NCBI RefSeq assembly: GCF_002119685.1
Contig: NZ_CP021108.1
Span: 2,542,001 to 2,606,000 of the forward strand
DNA length: 64,000 nucleotides
From: Bordetella genomosp. 8
Lineage (GTDB): Bacteria > Pseudomonadota > Gammaproteobacteria > Burkholderiales > Burkholderiaceae_B
Direction of reading: 5' to 3'
The notes under the pieces were generated by a model that did not search any database, had not been told where the DNA came from, and worked only from the letters and a program-made list of their open reading frames with translations. The translations under genes were made by a program, and so were the position numbers. Below, piece by piece: positions 37,552 to 47,852 of the stretch; the first letter of the stretch is position 1; every line of letters begins with the position of its first letter.

Positions 37552-38423
37552 TCGAGTGTTCTCTTCAGGCCTTCCCGCAGCGCGAGCGCCTGCCGCCAAC
37601 CCAGGCTGGCAAGCCGTTCATTTCGGCCGATGAGGCTTGCGGGGCCCCTGGCGCCGCCGGGAGTCAGGTTGAGTACGGGGTCGGGGCTGGCGCCCAGCAC
37701 CTCGGCGATGTCGCGGACGATGGTCTCTATCGCCGTGGCCCGGCCCGAGCACAGGTTGTAGCAGCCATGTGCCCGCTCGCCGAGCAGCGCGTGAAACGCC
37801 GAGGCGACGTCCGACACGTGCATGAAGTCTCGTTGGGCGCCATGGTGCACGCCGAAGGGCGCGACGTGGCCACGCAGCGCATCGGCCAGCGCGGGTACCA
37901 GGCGGCGACGGCCTTCACCCTGCCCGTACAGCAGGAAGATCCGGCCCCATGCCCAAGCGACGCCATGCGATACGCAGATGTCCCTCACCCGCCGCTGGGT
38001 ATCCCGCTTGGCCTTGCCGTAGGGCGTGGACGGCTCGACGGGCGTGTTTTCCTCATCGCAGGGCGTGTCGTCGTGGCGGTACTCGTAGCAGGTGCCGGCG
38101 GCGACGACCCGCGTGCCGCCGCCGCGGCAGAACGCTTCGACGAGTTGCGCGGTGGCATCGCCCCACGCTTCATTGAGCGGCGAATCCCAGAATTTGCCAT
38201 GCTCCACGTACCAGGCCAGATGCAGCAGGTGCGTGGCGCGCGCGGCGTCGACGATGCGGGCGTGATCGCTCGCGTCCAGCAGGTCGGCTTCGATGAAACG
38301 GATGTTGCCCGCGCCATCGGGCCGGCGCCGTCCGAGCGCGACGACCTCGATCCCGCGCGCGACCAGGAGGTCGAGCACGTGGCGGCCGATGAAGCCGCTG
38401 GCGCCGGTCAGCAGCACTTTCAT
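37542..38423 (-). CDS. NAD-dependent sugar epimerase/4-ketoreductase (SDR)
   Basis: A 293-residue extended short-chain dehydrogenase. It has 'LLTGASGFIGRHV' at residues 4-16, the catalytic Thr in 'AGTCYEYR', and 'YGKAKRD' giving YxxxK. Relatives reduce the 4-keto group of NDP-6-deoxyhexoses, the usual last step before transfer. Its ATG overlaps the stop of the rfbC-like gene (ATGA). Which stereochemistry it produces cannot be read from the sequence. Confidence 0.85.
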   Translation of the reverse strand: MKVLLTGASGFIGRHVLDLLVARGIEVVALGRRRPDGAGNIRFIEADLLDASDHARIVDAARATHLLHLAWYVEHGKFWDSPLNEAWGDATAQLVEAFCRGGGTRVVAAGTCYEYRHDDTPCDEENTPVEPSTPYGKAKRDTQRRVRDICVSHGVAWAWGRIFLLYGQGEGRRRLVPALADALRGHVAPFGVHHGAQRDFMHVSDVASAFHALLGERAHGCYNLCSGRATAIETIVRDIAEVLGASPDPVLNLTPGGARGPASLIGRNERLASLGWRQALALREGLKRTLECI

Positions 38424-38998
38424 CCGGCGTTCTTCACGGGGATGTCGTATCCCATGAAGGCCTCGCCCAGGAAGGCGCGTTCCGCGTCCTTGGGCGACAT
38501 GTTCCGCACGGGCAGGGGCCATGAAATGCCCACGCGCGGGTCCAGCGGGTGCAGGCCGGCCTCGGCGCCAGGCGCATAGGCGCGCGTATTGCAGTAGACC
38601 AGTTCGGTGTCGGGCGCGAGCGCCTGGAAGCCATGGGCAAAGCCTTCCGGCACCAGCAGCGCGACGCCGTTCGTCGCCGACAACTTCTCGGCATGCCATT
38701 GCAGGAAGGTCGGCGAGCCCTTGCGCATGTCCACCGCGACGTCCCACAGTTCCCCACGCAGGCACATCACCAGTTTCATCTCGGCATGGGGCGCAAGTTG
38801 CATGTGCATGCCGCGCACGGTGCCGGGATGGATGGTCAGGCTGTGGTTGACGTGCGCGATGGGGCCGTCCCACCCTGCTTCCCGCAGGGTATCGGCGCAG
38901 AACAGCCGCTCGAAGTAACCGCGATCGTCGGCGTGCGCGCCGCGATGGACGGTATGGACGCCGGGCAGTGCGCACGGCCTGATTTCGAGATTGCTCAT
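38420..38998 (-). CDS. RfbC-like NDP-4-keto-6-deoxyhexose 3(,5)-epimerase
   Basis: A 192-residue cupin of the dTDP-4-dehydrorhamnose 3,5-epimerase family. Active-site elements are kept: 'RGMHMQ' with the catalytic His, 'LWDVAVDMRKGSPTF', 'PEGFAHGFQ', and the Tyr-containing 'LVYCNTRAYAPG'. In this gene set the substrate is likely CDP-4-keto-6-deoxyglucose. I take the ATG at 38998, overlapping the rfbG stop, rather than a frame that extends into rfbG. Confidence 0.87.
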   Translation of the reverse strand: MSNLEIRPCALPGVHTVHRGAHADDRGYFERLFCADTLREAGWDGPIAHVNHSLTIHPGTVRGMHMQLAPHAEMKLVMCLRGELWDVAVDMRKGSPTFLQWHAEKLSATNGVALLVPEGFAHGFQALAPDTELVYCNTRAYAPGAEAGLHPLDPRVGISWPLPVRNMSPKDAERAFLGEAFMGYDIPVKNAG

Positions 38999-40065
38999 GA
39001 CATACGCTCGAACAGATCGATGTGGGCGTGACAGAGCGCGCGCGCGTCGCCGCCCTGTTTCACTTGGCGATACCATTCCATGGTCAGTCGTACGGCCTCG
39101 GCGGCGGACCAGTGAGGCGCGATGCCCAGGATGTGCCGCGCCTTGGCGGTTTCCAGCGCGAGATGGTGGGTTTCGTGCGGACCGTCGGCGTCGGCCTGGC
39201 CGAATTCGACGGCGCCCTCGCCGTAGACCTCGCGCGCCAGGTCGACGATCTCCCGCACGCACAGCACGTCGTGCGCGGCGGGGCCGATGTTGTAGGCATC
39301 CGCCAGGGCCGGCTCGTGCCACAGCCTTTCAGCGAGGCAGAGATAGGCGTTCAGCGGCTCCAGCACATGCTGCCATGGGCGTACCGCCGCCGGGTTGCGG
39401 ACCTGCAGCGTGCGGCCGGCCTGCCAGGCGCCGACGGCGTCGGGAATCAGCCTGTCCTGCGACCAGTCGCCGCCGCCGATCACGTTGCCGGCTCGGACGC
39501 TCGCCAGCGGAACGCCGGCCGAGCGCAGGAATGCGTCCCGATAGCTCGCGATGACGATCTCGGCGGCCGCCTTGCTGGCGCTGTAGGGATCATGGCCGCC
39601 CAGCGTATCGGTCTCGCGGTACGGAAAGAAGGTGCGCTGGTCCCGATACACCTTGTCGGTGGTCACGGCGACGATGGCGCGCACCGATCCCGCGCGGCGG
39701 GCCGCCTCCAGTACGTGGACGGTGCCCATCACGTTCGAGCCGAAGGTGAACACAGGGTCGCCGTAGCTGGCCCTGACCAGCGGCTGAGCGGCCAGGTGCA
39801 GCACCACTTCCGGCTCAAAGGCGCCGATGAAGCGGTCCAGCGCCGCCATGTCGCGGACGTCGCACAGGTGGCTACGGAGTCCTTCCGATACCCGGGCCAG
39901 TTCGAACAGGTTCGGAGTCGTGGCCGGCGGCAGCGAAATCCCGCTCACCGTCGCGCCCAGGCGTTGCAGCCATATCGCCAGCCAGGCGCCCTTGAAACCG
40001 GTGTGGCCGGTCAATAGCACCCGGCGACCGCGCCAGAACGCGGGCGAGGGAATCGGTGTCACCAT
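38995..40065 (-). CDS. rfbG: CDP-glucose 4,6-dehydratase
   Basis: A 356-residue extended SDR. The NAD site '[17 protein letters not shown]' near residue 18 is the RfbG signature (distinct from dTDP- or GDP-dehydratases), with 'VAVTTDKVY' and 'YSASKAAAE' as catalytic segments and '[14 protein letters not shown]' later. It converts CDP-D-glucose to CDP-4-keto-6-deoxy-D-glucose. The start at 40065 overlaps the rfbF stop by seven bases. Confidence 0.94.
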   Translation of the reverse strand: MVTPIPSPAFWRGRRVLLTGHTGFKGAWLAIWLQRLGATVSGISLPPATTPNLFELARVSEGLRSHLCDVRDMAALDRFIGAFEPEVVLHLAAQPLVRASYGDPVFTFGSNVMGTVHVLEAARRAGSVRAIVAVTTDKVYRDQRTFFPYRETDTLGGHDPYSASKAAAEIVIASYRDAFLRSAGVPLASVRAGNVIGGGDWSQDRLIPDAVGAWQAGRTLQVRNPAAVRPWQHVLEPLNAYLCLAERLWHEPALADAYNIGPAAHDVLCVREIVDLAREVYGEGAVEFGQADADGPHETHHLALETAKARHILGIAPHWSAAEAVRLTMEWYRQVKQGGDARALCHAHIDLFERMS

Positions 40066-40829
40066 AGTTTCCACGGCGCCTGGTTGCGCGCCCACAGATC
40101 CTCGAGCAGGTTTTTCTCGCGCAAGGTGTCCATGGGTTGCCAGAACCCGTGGTGCTCGTAGGCCATCAAATCGCCCTGCCTGGCCAGTTGTTCGAGGGGC
40201 TTCAGTTCCCAGGGACTGTCGTCGTCGTCGATCAGGGAGATGGTCTTCGGCGACAGGACGAAAAAGCCGCCATTGATCAGGCCGCCGTCGCCAGGCGGCT
40301 TTTCCTGGAAGCCCGTAACCTGCGCATTGTCCAGCATCAGCGCGCCGTAACGGCCGGGCGGCCGTACCGCCGTGACGGTGGCGGCGCGGCCATGTTCGCG
40401 GTGGAACCGGATCAACGATGAAATATCGACGTCGGCCACGCCGTCGCCGTAGGTGAAGCAGAAGGCTTCTTCGTCCTTGACGTACTGGGCAACCCGCTTC
40501 AGGCGGCCACCCGTCATCGTGTTTTCGCCGGTATCCACCAGGGTGACGCGCCAGGGTTCTGCCTTGCGCTCGTGGACGACCATCTCGTTCTTCGCCATAT
40601 CCAGCGTAATGTCGGACATGTGCAGGAAGTAGTTGGCGAAGTACTCCTTGATCATGTAGCCCTTGTAGCCGCAGCAGATCACGAAGTCGTTCACGCCGTG
40701 GGCGGAATAGATCTTCATGATGTGCCACAGGATCGGACGGCCGCCGATTTCTATCATGGGCTTGGGCCGCAGATGGGTCTCTTCCGATATCCGCGTCCCG
40801 AGGCCGCCGGCCAGGATAACCGCTTTCAT
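40059..40829 (-). CDS. rfbF: Glucose-1-phosphate cytidylyltransferase
   Basis: A 256-residue nucleotidyltransferase. The N-terminal '[16 protein letters not shown]' plus '[10 protein letters not shown]' signature and '[12 protein letters not shown]' match RfbF, which makes CDP-glucose from CTP and glucose-1-phosphate. It begins five bases after the glycosyltransferase stop codon, placing it in the same transcript. It commits the pathway to CDP-linked sugars. Confidence 0.95.
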   Translation of the reverse strand: MKAVILAGGLGTRISEETHLRPKPMIEIGGRPILWHIMKIYSAHGVNDFVICCGYKGYMIKEYFANYFLHMSDITLDMAKNEMVVHERKAEPWRVTLVDTGENTMTGGRLKRVAQYVKDEEAFCFTYGDGVADVDISSLIRFHREHGRAATVTAVRPPGRYGALMLDNAQVTGFQEKPPGDGGLINGGFFVLSPKTISLIDDDDSPWELKPLEQLARQGDLMAYEHHGFWQPMDTLREKNLLEDLWARNQAPWKLW

Positions 40830-40834
40830 GATGG

Positions 40835-43800
40835 CTAGTTCCCGAAACGCGCTTTCAGAATCCGCAGGATCTCTTTCCGCAGCTTGTCGAACTCGGCCGC
40901 CGGCAAGGCCGGCTGCGCCAGCTTGGTGAAATCCTTCAGGTAGTAGTCGTAGAAGTCCGCACGGGGCAGGGCCTGCTTCTGGCCCGTCATGCGCTGTTCA
41001 GTGCTGGTGTCACGCTGGCCGAAGTAGCGGCGGTAGTACGTGGCATCGTCGACGTACTGGAGCTTGCCGGTCCACAGCAGGCGGCTGATCAGGACGTGGT
41101 CCCAGGAAATGGTGCCCGTGATCTCGAAGCCATCCAGGGCGGCGCGGCGGAAGACCGAATGTAGGATGGTGCAGTTGGCGACCTTGGCAACCGAGTTCAT
41201 GTAGCGCACGACCGGCGATTCGTCGGAGAAGTCATACACCGCCGCCGGCACCGGGCCGGTACGGCCGTCCATGACCGAATGCGGCATGCCGCAGGCCATC
41301 GCCGTGCCGGGCGCGGCCGCGATCGCATTCAAGGTTTTCCGGAGGTAGCCATCCGACAGATAGTCATGGCCGCCCAGCCACATGAAGTATTCCGAGCTGC
41401 TCTGCTCGAACAGGAACTTCCAGTTCTTCAGGGCGCCGATGTTTTCCGGCTGGCGTACCAGCTCGAAGCGCTCGTCGCCGGCGGTCAGGTCGCGCAGAAT
41501 TTCCGCCGATCTGTCGGAAGAGGCATTGTCCGAGACCAGGAAGCTGACCGAGTCGACATCCTGCTTCTTCAGGGAAAGAATGGTCTGTTCGAGGTACTTG
41601 TCCTCGTTGTAGACCGGGATGCCCAGGCAAAGCCGGTGCGTCACGTCCTTGCCTGTCAGCACGGCCGGAGCGGCGATGGCGTCGGTCGCCGTCTCGGCAT
41701 GGGCTGGTGCCTCGGCTGGCGCGGCCACGGGCTTGGCTGGCGCCTTGGGCAACTGGGTGGCCAGGTAACTGGCGGCAGCCTCCGCGCTGGTGGCCTGCAG
41801 CACGCGATGGGCCAGGTCCGGCGATCGATACGCCGTGTGCAGGATGAAGGCAAGCTTGGCCCGCTGGTTGTCATCCAGCGTCTTGATGCGCTGGTCGTCC
41901 GGCACGAAGATGGCATCGCCGCTCAGCAACTGCGAATGGACATTGGCATGTTGCTGGCGCAGCACGGGATCGGAAAACAGGCTGGCCGCGCGGTGATTGT
42001 CCAGCCGCAGCAGGCGGAAGCCATGCTTGGCGACCAGTTTGCCTATCGTGCCCAGGTCCGTCTGCTTCTTGAAGACGTCCACGAACATCACGCGGACATG
42101 GACGATGAGCAGGTTGGCCAGCAGATCTTCCGCGCCCTGCAGGATCTTCTTGTTGTCGTGGGTATCGTTCAGGACCAGCCAGTCCAGGGTTTCCAGGCCG
42201 TCGATGCGATCGAGCCGGACGGTGCCGATGGGCAGCTTGGCCAGCACGCTGGCGGGCTGTTGCATGAAGGGCTGCTGCTTGCTGGCGGGCAGGGGTTCGA
42301 GCGTCCCGCTCAGTTCCGAATTCAGGCAGGTGTACAGGACGCCAGGCTCGCCATCTCCCAGGGCGATATGGCCCTGGTGGTGATGCAGGACCTTCTCGTA
42401 CTTCATGCGCGCCACGTCCTGGATCCGGCTGGCCGGATCCAGCACCACGATGGACAGGGCCTTGGTGCGGTTCGGGATCTGGAAAATCGGCGTGTTGAAG
42501 AGCGTCCCGCCATGGTCCACGGCGACGACCTTGCCCTTGATGCCGAACTGGAAGGATTCGCTTTTCTCGGGCGCCGGGGGCAGGGCGTCGACATCGGGCC
42601 GCACCACCTGCATGGGCGCATCCTCGTCCTCGAACCACGGATTGCCTTCGGCGGTGAAGGCGACCGCGCCGGGCGCCTTGCCGGCGCAATAGCGTTGCCA
42701 GATGGCGCGGAAAGCCGTCGCCAGATGGCCGGCGAAGCGCGGCGCGTTGCAGACCGGCGATTCCAGCAGGATCTGCCGGAGATGGCGGCGGATGGTCGCG
42801 AGGCTGTCCAGGTCGCTGACCAGACCGACGCAGCGGGCGCGGTACTCGTCCCAGTCCTTGACCACCAGTTCGGGCATGTTCACGTTGGCCAGGTGGGTGG
42901 CGGAGTGTCGTCCCGCGAAAGTCGGGCCGGGCAGCGTCACCACCGGTACGCCCATCAGCAGCGCTTCGCAGGTGGTCAGGCCGCCTGAGTACGGCCAGGG
43001 ATCGAGCGCGACGTCGACGTCGTTGTAGCACTCGAACAGCTGGTAATGCGGGGACTGGCCTTCCATGCGTAGGCGGTCGGCCTCGATGCCGTGGCCGGCC
43101 ATGAAGTCCTGGATGCGCTTGCGCATGGATTCCGTGCCGTAGCCCGCCCCCTTCAGGAACAGGTGCGACCCGGGCACCGCCTGCATGAGCTCGGCCCATC
43201 GCGTCAGCAGGACGTCGTTGATCTTGGTCGGGTTGTTGAAGCAGCCGAACGTCACATAGCCGTGCTTGCTCGCCGGGAGCGGGCCCACTTCCGGCAGCCG
43301 TGGCGGCGGCACGTAGCAGATATAGTCGTCCGGCATGCGGATCAGCTTTTCCGTATACATGTGATCGCTGCCGGGGGGCGATTCGACGCTATCGGTGATC
43401 AGATAGTCGATCGTCTCCAGCCCCGTCGTATTGATCAGGCCGCCCACCCACTTGACCAGGATGGGCGCCGGCTCCAGCGTCATGGTGCGCATGTGGGTGC
43501 CGGCGTTGTAGCCCGCCAGGTCGATCAGGATGTCGATCGCGTCTTCGCGGAAGATCTCGGCCAGGGCATCGTCGCCGACCTGCATGATGGGCGTCCACTT
43601 GGCCGCGACGGCTTGCAGCCGCTTGGTGATGTGGTCGACCGTAGAGGTGGTCGTATAGAGATAGAGCTCGATGCCGTGCTGGCTGAGTTGCTCGAGCGCG
43701 GTGGTGGTCATCGCCCCCACCGGGTGCTGGCGGAAGCCGTCCGAAAACATGCCGATCCGCAGCTTGCGGCTCGGGGACCGGTCGGCCGGGACCGGCCGCT

Positions 43801-44557
43801 TGACGTCCTTGTTGGGCGGGTAGTAGGCCGCCCATTGCTTGCACGCCTCAAGGATCTCTTCCGCCGTTTTCTCCGGCATGTAGTGCAGCAGCGTCAGCCA
43901 GTTGGAGAACGCCGACGCATTGTGTTTCGGCGATAGCTTGATCGCTTCGCGATAGGTCTCTTCCGACTCGTTAAGCAGCCCCAGGTCGCGCTTGGTGCTG
44001 GCCAGGTTCGTCATGTGCGAATACCGGGCCTGCGGATCGCGCCTGATCAGCTCTTCCTGCAGGGCGATGGCTTCCTCGAAGCGGAAGGTGCCGACCAGCA
44101 ACTGCGCCTTGGTCCAGATGGCCGCCAGCGAGTTCGGGTTCAGCTCCAGCGAGCGGTTGATGTGCTTCAAGCCCTCGTGGCTGTTGTTCATGCGCCAGAA
44201 CACGTCGGCCAGCCCGTGGTGGGCGCCGGCCAGCTTGTCATCCAGCGAGATGGCGTGTTCGAAATGCTTGCGCGCGACGGGGTCGTTGCTGCATTGCGTT
44301 TCCACCTGGGCCAGCAGTACCCAGCCGTGGGGGTCTTCCGGGGCCAGTTCGACGACCTTTTCGGCCGCGTGGCGAGCGCCTTCCAGTTCCTTGGCCTTGG
44401 ACAGCATGGTGCCCAGCGCCAGCCAGGCCTTCACGTCGTCGGGCGACTTTTTCGTCAGGGCGCGGAGCTGGTCGACGGTCAGCGGAACCTGTACGACGGG
44501 AGCAGCGCCGGGGCCGGATCGGCGAGCGGGCGGAGAAGGGCGGTGCGATTTTGCCAT
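40835..44557 (-). CDS. Multidomain glycosyltransferase: TPR, GT41, FkbM-like, GT2
   Basis: A 1240-residue cytoplasmic protein. Residues about 25-245 are TPR repeats. Residues about 260-630 are a GT41 (O-GlcNAc-transferase/SPINDLY-type) catalytic domain with '[15 protein letters not shown]', '[12 protein letters not shown]', '[10 protein letters not shown]', and '[27 protein letters not shown]', here cited as the region 518-544. Residues about 665-890 resemble FkbM methyltransferases but lack the usual SAM-linked acidic motif. After an Ala/Pro linker (935-965) comes a GT2 domain at about 975-1180 ('[18 protein letters not shown]', '[14 protein letters not shown]', '[11 protein letters not shown]'). 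GT41 domains with TPRs modify Ser/Thr of proteins; flagellin, encoded just upstream on the same strand, is the likely target. Confidence 0.88.
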   Translation of the reverse strand: MAKSHRPSPPARRSGPGAAPVVQVPLTVDQLRALTKKSPDDVKAWLALGTMLSKAKELEGARHAAEKVVELAPEDPHGWVLLAQVETQCSNDPVARKHFEHAISLDDKLAGAHHGLADVFWRMNNSHEGLKHINRSLELNPNSLAAIWTKAQLLVGTFRFEEAIALQEELIRRDPQARYSHMTNLASTKRDLGLLNESEETYREAIKLSPKHNASAFSNWLTLLHYMPEKTAEEILEACKQWAAYYPPNKDVKRPVPADRSPSRKLRIGMFSDGFRQHPVGAMTTTALEQLSQHGIELYLYTTTSTVDHITKRLQAVAAKWTPIMQVGDDALAEIFREDAIDILIDLAGYNAGTHMRTMTLEPAPILVKWVGGLINTTGLETIDYLITDSVESPPGSDHMYTEKLIRMPDDYICYVPPPRLPEVGPLPASKHGYVTFGCFNNPTKINDVLLTRWAELMQAVPGSHLFLKGAGYGTESMRKRIQDFMAGHGIEADRLRMEGQSPHYQLFECYNDVDVALDPWPYSGGLTTCEALLMGVPVVTLPGPTFAGRHSATHLANVNMPELVVKDWDEYRARCVGLVSDLDSLATIRRHLRQILLESPVCNAPRFAGHLATAFRAIWQRYCAGKAPGAVAFTAEGNPWFEDEDAPMQVVRPDVDALPPAPEKSESFQFGIKGKVVAVDHGGTLFNTPIFQIPNRTKALSIVVLDPASRIQDVARMKYEKVLHHHQGHIALGDGEPGVLYTCLNSELSGTLEPLPASKQQPFMQQPASVLAKLPIGTVRLDRIDGLETLDWLVLNDTHDNKKILQGAEDLLANLLIVHVRVMFVDVFKKQTDLGTIGKLVAKHGFRLLRLDNHRAASLFSDPVLRQQHANVHSQLLSGDAIFVPDDQRIKTLDDNQRAKLAFILHTAYRSPDLAHRVLQATSAEAAASYLATQLPKAPAKPVAAPAEAPAHAETATDAIAAPAVLTGKDVTHRLCLGIPVYNEDKYLEQTILSLKKQDVDSVSFLVSDNASSDRSAEILRDLTAGDERFELVRQPENIGALKNWKFLFEQSSSEYFMWLGGHDYLSDGYLRKTLNAIAAAPGTAMACGMPHSVMDGRTGPVPAAVYDFSDESPVVRYMNSVAKVANCTILHSVFRRAALDGFEITGTISWDHVLISRLLWTGKLQYVDDATYYRRYFGQRDTSTEQRMTGQKQALPRADFYDYYLKDFTKLAQPALPAAEFDKLRKEILRILKARFGN

Positions 44558-44683
44558 GGCGGGACGCGATGCGGGTGGGTACAGAAAGTGACGAATGCCA
44601 GTCTAAATGCAGGCCAGCGGGCCAAATTCGATGGTCAGCGGCGAAAAATAGCGGCTTTTCCCCGGGCAGGCCGGGCATGAAAA

Positions 44684-44717
44684 AAAGACCCCGCGGCACG
44701 GGGCCGGGGGGTCTTTC
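44684..44717 (-). terminator. Rho-independent terminator of flagellin gene
   Basis: On the minus strand AAAGACCCC pairs with GGGGTCTTT around a 15-base loop and runs into a further T-tract. It ends the flagellin message, so the downstream glycosylation operon must have its own start; I see no clear promoter in 44558-44683. Confidence 0.9.
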
Positions 44718-44768
44718 GGTACTGCGGGTGCCTGACGGGCAGCGAGCCGCCCGTCGGCCTGCTGGCGA

Positions 44769-46418
44769 TTAGCGCAGCAGGGACAGCACCGTCTGCGGCA
44801 CTTGGTTGGCCTGCGCCAGCACCGAGGTGCCAGCTTGTTGCAGGATCTGCGCGCGGGTCATGTTGGACACTTCAGTCGCGTAGTCGGCATCTTCGATGCG
44901 CGAACGCGAGGCCGACAGGTTGTTCACCGTGTTGTTCAGGTTGGCAACCGTCGATTCGAAGCGGTTCTGCACGGCACCCAGGGCGCTACGCAGATCGTCC
45001 ACTTGCGACAGGGCGGCGTCGATGGCGTCCAGCGGATCGACCACGGTGGCCGACTTGTCCAGCGTCAGCTTGCCGGTGGTGGTGCTGGTAGCTTCAACCT
45101 TGAAGTAGCTGACCGAGCCGTCCGTACCGGTGTGCTGGATGTACAGCGCGGCGGTGTTGGCGGCCGAGGCGCTGCCCGTGGCGTCAGGCGTGTAGCGGAC
45201 CAGCTTGTTGGTGCCGCTGCTGAAGCCCAGTTGCGAGTTGACGTCGGAGTAGTCGACGCTGACCGCGAACGAGGTGCCGGTGTGCACGGTGGTCGTGCCG
45301 GTGTAGGTCGTGCCGCCGTTGGTGGTGATGCCCTGGGCGCTGACCGCGGCCGACGTGGAGACGATGGCGGAAGTCGCCGTCGTGACATCCAGGCTGACCT
45401 TGCCGGTGGTGCCGTTGAAGCTGGCGGCGTAGTACGTGCCGCCGACCTTGGCGTAGTAGTTCGTCGAGCCGGCCGTGGCTTGGTACAGCGTGGCGTTCGA
45501 CAGGTCCAGGCTGGTCAGCTTGTACTCGCTCTGGTCCACCGCGTTCAAGTCCACCAGGCCGTCGGCGCTGTTGGAGTTGTACTGGGTGATCGTGGTCAGC
45601 GTGCTGTAGCTGGTGACCGCACCGATTTCGATCGTGTTGGACGTCGAGTTCCAGCTGGCCGAGAACGTCGTGCCGCCTTGCTGCACGTACAGGTTGCCGT
45701 CGCCGCCGACCTTGGCAGTGTAGGCAGCGGTGCTGCCGCCCGTGGCCGAGAAGCTGAACGACGTGTAGTTGAAGCTGTGGTGCGTACCGATGTTGGCGGT
45801 CGTGGTGCTGGCGTACGTGGTGCCCGACAGAGCGGCGCCGACGTCCGTGAAGTTCGAGGCGCCGTCGCTGTTCTTCGAGGTCATCTGGTGACCCATGTTC
45901 AGCTTGTTCAGGCCCAGCGTCGTCGCATTGATCTGGTGCAGATCGATGTTGATGGTTTCGCTGTCGTTGGCGCCGACCTGGATGCTCAGGCTTTGGTCGC
46001 TGGCCAGGACCTTGACGCCGTTGAATTGCGTCTGGTTGGCAACGCGGGTGATTTCATCCAGGCGCTGGGTGATTTCAGCCTGGATCGAGTCCAGGTCGCT
46101 GCCGCTGTTCGTGCCGTTGGCGGCTTGAACCGACAGTTCACGGATGCGCTGCAGGTTGTTGTTGATTTCGTTCAGGGCGCCTTCGGTCGTTTGCGCGATC
46201 GAGATGCCGTCGTTGGCGTTGCGAGCAGCCTGGGTCAGGCCGTTCACGTTGGCCGTGAAGCGGTTGGCAATGGCTTGGCCGGCGGCGTCGTCCTTGGCGC
46301 TGTTGATGCGCAGGCCCGAGGACAGGCGTTCGATGGCCGAACCGAGGTCCGACTGGGACTTGTTCAGGTTGTTTTGCGCAACCAGCGACAAGTAATTGGT
46401 GTTGATAACTGCAGCCAT
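44769..46418 (-). CDS. fliC: Flagellin
   Basis: A 549-residue flagellin. The conserved N-terminal D0/D1 part ('[17 protein letters not shown]', '[20 protein letters not shown]', residues 1-165) and C-terminal part ('[19 protein letters not shown]' to '[10 protein letters not shown]', about 455-549) are typical. The middle is an expanded variable region very rich in Thr and Ser, with many short beta-like segments. These would be surface-exposed and are suitable O-glycosylation sites. GGGAG precedes the ATG; a sigma-28 promoter lies 110 bases upstream. The gene is called flaA in some Bordetella work. Confidence 0.97.
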   Translation of the reverse strand: MAAVINTNYLSLVAQNNLNKSQSDLGSAIERLSSGLRINSAKDDAAGQAIANRFTANVNGLTQAARNANDGISIAQTTEGALNEINNNLQRIRELSVQAANGTNSGSDLDSIQAEITQRLDEITRVANQTQFNGVKVLASDQSLSIQVGANDSETINIDLHQINATTLGLNKLNMGHQMTSKNSDGASNFTDVGAALSGTTYASTTTANIGTHHSFNYTSFSFSATGGSTAAYTAKVGGDGNLYVQQGGTTFSASWNSTSNTIEIGAVTSYSTLTTITQYNSNSADGLVDLNAVDQSEYKLTSLDLSNATLYQATAGSTNYYAKVGGTYYAASFNGTTGKVSLDVTTATSAIVSTSAAVSAQGITTNGGTTYTGTTTVHTGTSFAVSVDYSDVNSQLGFSSGTNKLVRYTPDATGSASAANTAALYIQHTGTDGSVSYFKVEATSTTTGKLTLDKSATVVDPLDAIDAALSQVDDLRSALGAVQNRFESTVANLNNTVNNLSASRSRIEDADYATEVSNMTRAQILQQAGTSVLAQANQVPQTVLSLLR

Positions 46419-46526
46419 GAATAGCTCCCAAGAGAGAAAGGCATCTTCAAACCGGGCAGCCAGGCCGCCCTGCGGGCACGGAATCGTCCACCGGAGGTGA
46501 TGGCCGCATGCCGCGCCGCTGACTGG

Positions 46527-46553
46527 GTAACGGCAAGGCTCCGTAAACCTTTA
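46527..46553 (-). promoter_or_regulatory. Sigma-28 (FliA) promoter of fliC
   Basis: On the minus strand TAAAGGTT, 11 bases, then GCCGTTAC: a close match to the sigma-28 consensus TAAAGTTT-N11-GCCGATAA. It is upstream of the flagellin start, as expected for a late flagellar gene. Confidence 0.9.
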
Positions 46554-46677
46554 GGGGGATGGACAGCGAAAAATTTCGGAATGTGGCGGAGCGCCGGTTT
46601 TCGCCGGCCAGCGGGCCCGGCCAACGGGCCCCCCCGGGGCGGGGCGGTCGCTGGCGCCTGGGAAGGAGGCGGGGAGC

Positions 46678-47433
46678 CTAGGCCACGGAGGCGATGCGCA
46701 CGTCTTCCGGCAACTGCTGCCAGGCGCCGTCCTTGAGCTTGGCGCGCAGGCGGCTCATGGCCTGGGAGCGCAGCTGGCAGACGCGGGCCTCGGTGACGCC
46801 CATGACGGCGCCGACTTCCTTCAGGTTCAGCCCCTGCTCGTAACAAAGGGACAGCAGGAGTTTTTCCCGGTCGGGAAGGGCGCCGATGGCTTCGGCCAGT
46901 GCCTGGCGGAAGTCCGCCGCCAGCAGGCTGTCCAGCGGATTGCCCGAGGGGCCGGAGTCCGCCGCGCCGGCCGCCCAGTCGGCGTCCCGGGCCTCGGCGC
47001 CGTTCTCGGAGCCGAAATCCTCGTAATGGACGATCTGGGCGCCCTGGGCGTCGTAGAGCAACTGATGGTATTCCGCCAACGGCAATTCCAGGTGGCTGGC
47101 GATTTCCGTCTCGTTGGGCGGGCGCATCAACTGTTGGGTCAGCTGGGCCACCGCCTGGTCGATGCGCTTGGCCTTGCTGCGCACGCTGCGCGGCAGCCAG
47201 TCCTGGTTGCGCAGTTCATCCAGCATGGCGCCGCGGATGCGGGCGGTCGCATAGGTTTCGAACTGCGCGTCGGCCACTTCCTGGTAGCGCCGGGCAGCAT
47301 CCAGCAGGCCGATCATGCCAGCCTGGATCAGGTCGTCCAATTCCACGCTGGCGGGCAAGCGGGCCAGCAGTTGCAGGGCCAGCTTGCGCACCAAGGGCGC
47401 GTATTCAGCCAGGCGGTCTTCGGAAAGGGGCAT
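46678..47433 (-). CDS. fliA: Flagellar sigma factor FliA (sigma-28)
   Basis: A 251-residue sigma-70-family factor of the FliA group. Region 2 is at about 30-100 ('DDLIQAGMIGLLDAARRYQ', 'FETYATARIRGAMLDELR'), region 3 at about 110-150, and region 4 with its helix-turn-helix at about 190-240 ('LNLKEVGAVMGVTEARVCQL'). It directs late flagellar genes such as fliC and motA, both with fitting promoters in this window. Transcribed toward fliC but separated by 259 bases with GC-rich hairpins such as GGGCCC-N7-GGGCCC. Confidence 0.95.
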   Translation of the reverse strand: MPLSEDRLAEYAPLVRKLALQLLARLPASVELDDLIQAGMIGLLDAARRYQEVADAQFETYATARIRGAMLDELRNQDWLPRSVRSKAKRIDQAVAQLTQQLMRPPNETEIASHLELPLAEYHQLLYDAQGAQIVHYEDFGSENGAEARDADWAAGAADSGPSGNPLDSLLAADFRQALAEAIGALPDREKLLLSLCYEQGLNLKEVGAVMGVTEARVCQLRSQAMSRLRAKLKDGAWQQLPEDVRIASVA

Positions 47434-47852
47434 TGCACTCGACTAAAAGGGTTGGCCCGCGGCGCCGCCATTTTGAATTGTTGCCTGTACGCGACATTGC
47501 TGCTCTGCCGTTTACCCGTACAAGGACGATGGCTCGCCCACGATTCACCCCTGCATTGTGCGTACTTCGCCTGGATTCATTGGCACAAAGACACAAGCTT
47601 TCTAATGCTTGTTTACGGAATTGACTTACACTTGCGAAAGTCTTTGTTGCTATATATGTCCCAGAAGTGCGATATTTCACCAAGCACAAAGAATTGTCAT
47701 GTCTGTAATACAAAATGACATTGCACATGGTAAATTGTATGACTTGTGGGAACAAAAGAAATATTTAGAGATTTGTTGCACACACGAAGTAACCGGTCGG
47801 CAGGGGGCTGACCGGTCCCGGGACAGAACTGATTAGTGAACAAGGGATATCC
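47434..47852 (+). promoter_or_regulatory. 419-base control region between fliA and flhDC
   Basis: This spacer is AT-rich compared with the rest of the window, mainly at 47580-47790. It must hold the fliA promoter (leftward) and the flhD promoter (rightward). On the fliA side TAAA-N15-GTCGCGTA is a weak sigma-28-like match. On the flhD side TTGTAT-N18-AAATAT around 47735-47765 is a possible sigma-70 promoter. A perfect stem ACCGGTC/GACCGGT at 47792-47816 lies in the predicted flhD leader. No open reading frame here looks real. Confidence 0.5.
47792..47816 (+). promoter_or_regulatory. Stem-loop in the flhD leader
   Basis: ACCGGTC and GACCGGT can pair around an 11-base loop 36 bases before the flhD start codon. 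No T-run follows, so it is not a normal terminator; it could affect message stability or be a protein-binding dyad. Confidence 0.5.

Noticed and set aside
35609..44557. O-antigen (LPS) locus
   Set aside because: There is no Wzx, Wzy, Wzz or ABC exporter and no membrane-linked initiating transferase; the only transferase has TPR and GT41 domains typical of protein modification. Supply of the sugar to LPS as well cannot be excluded.
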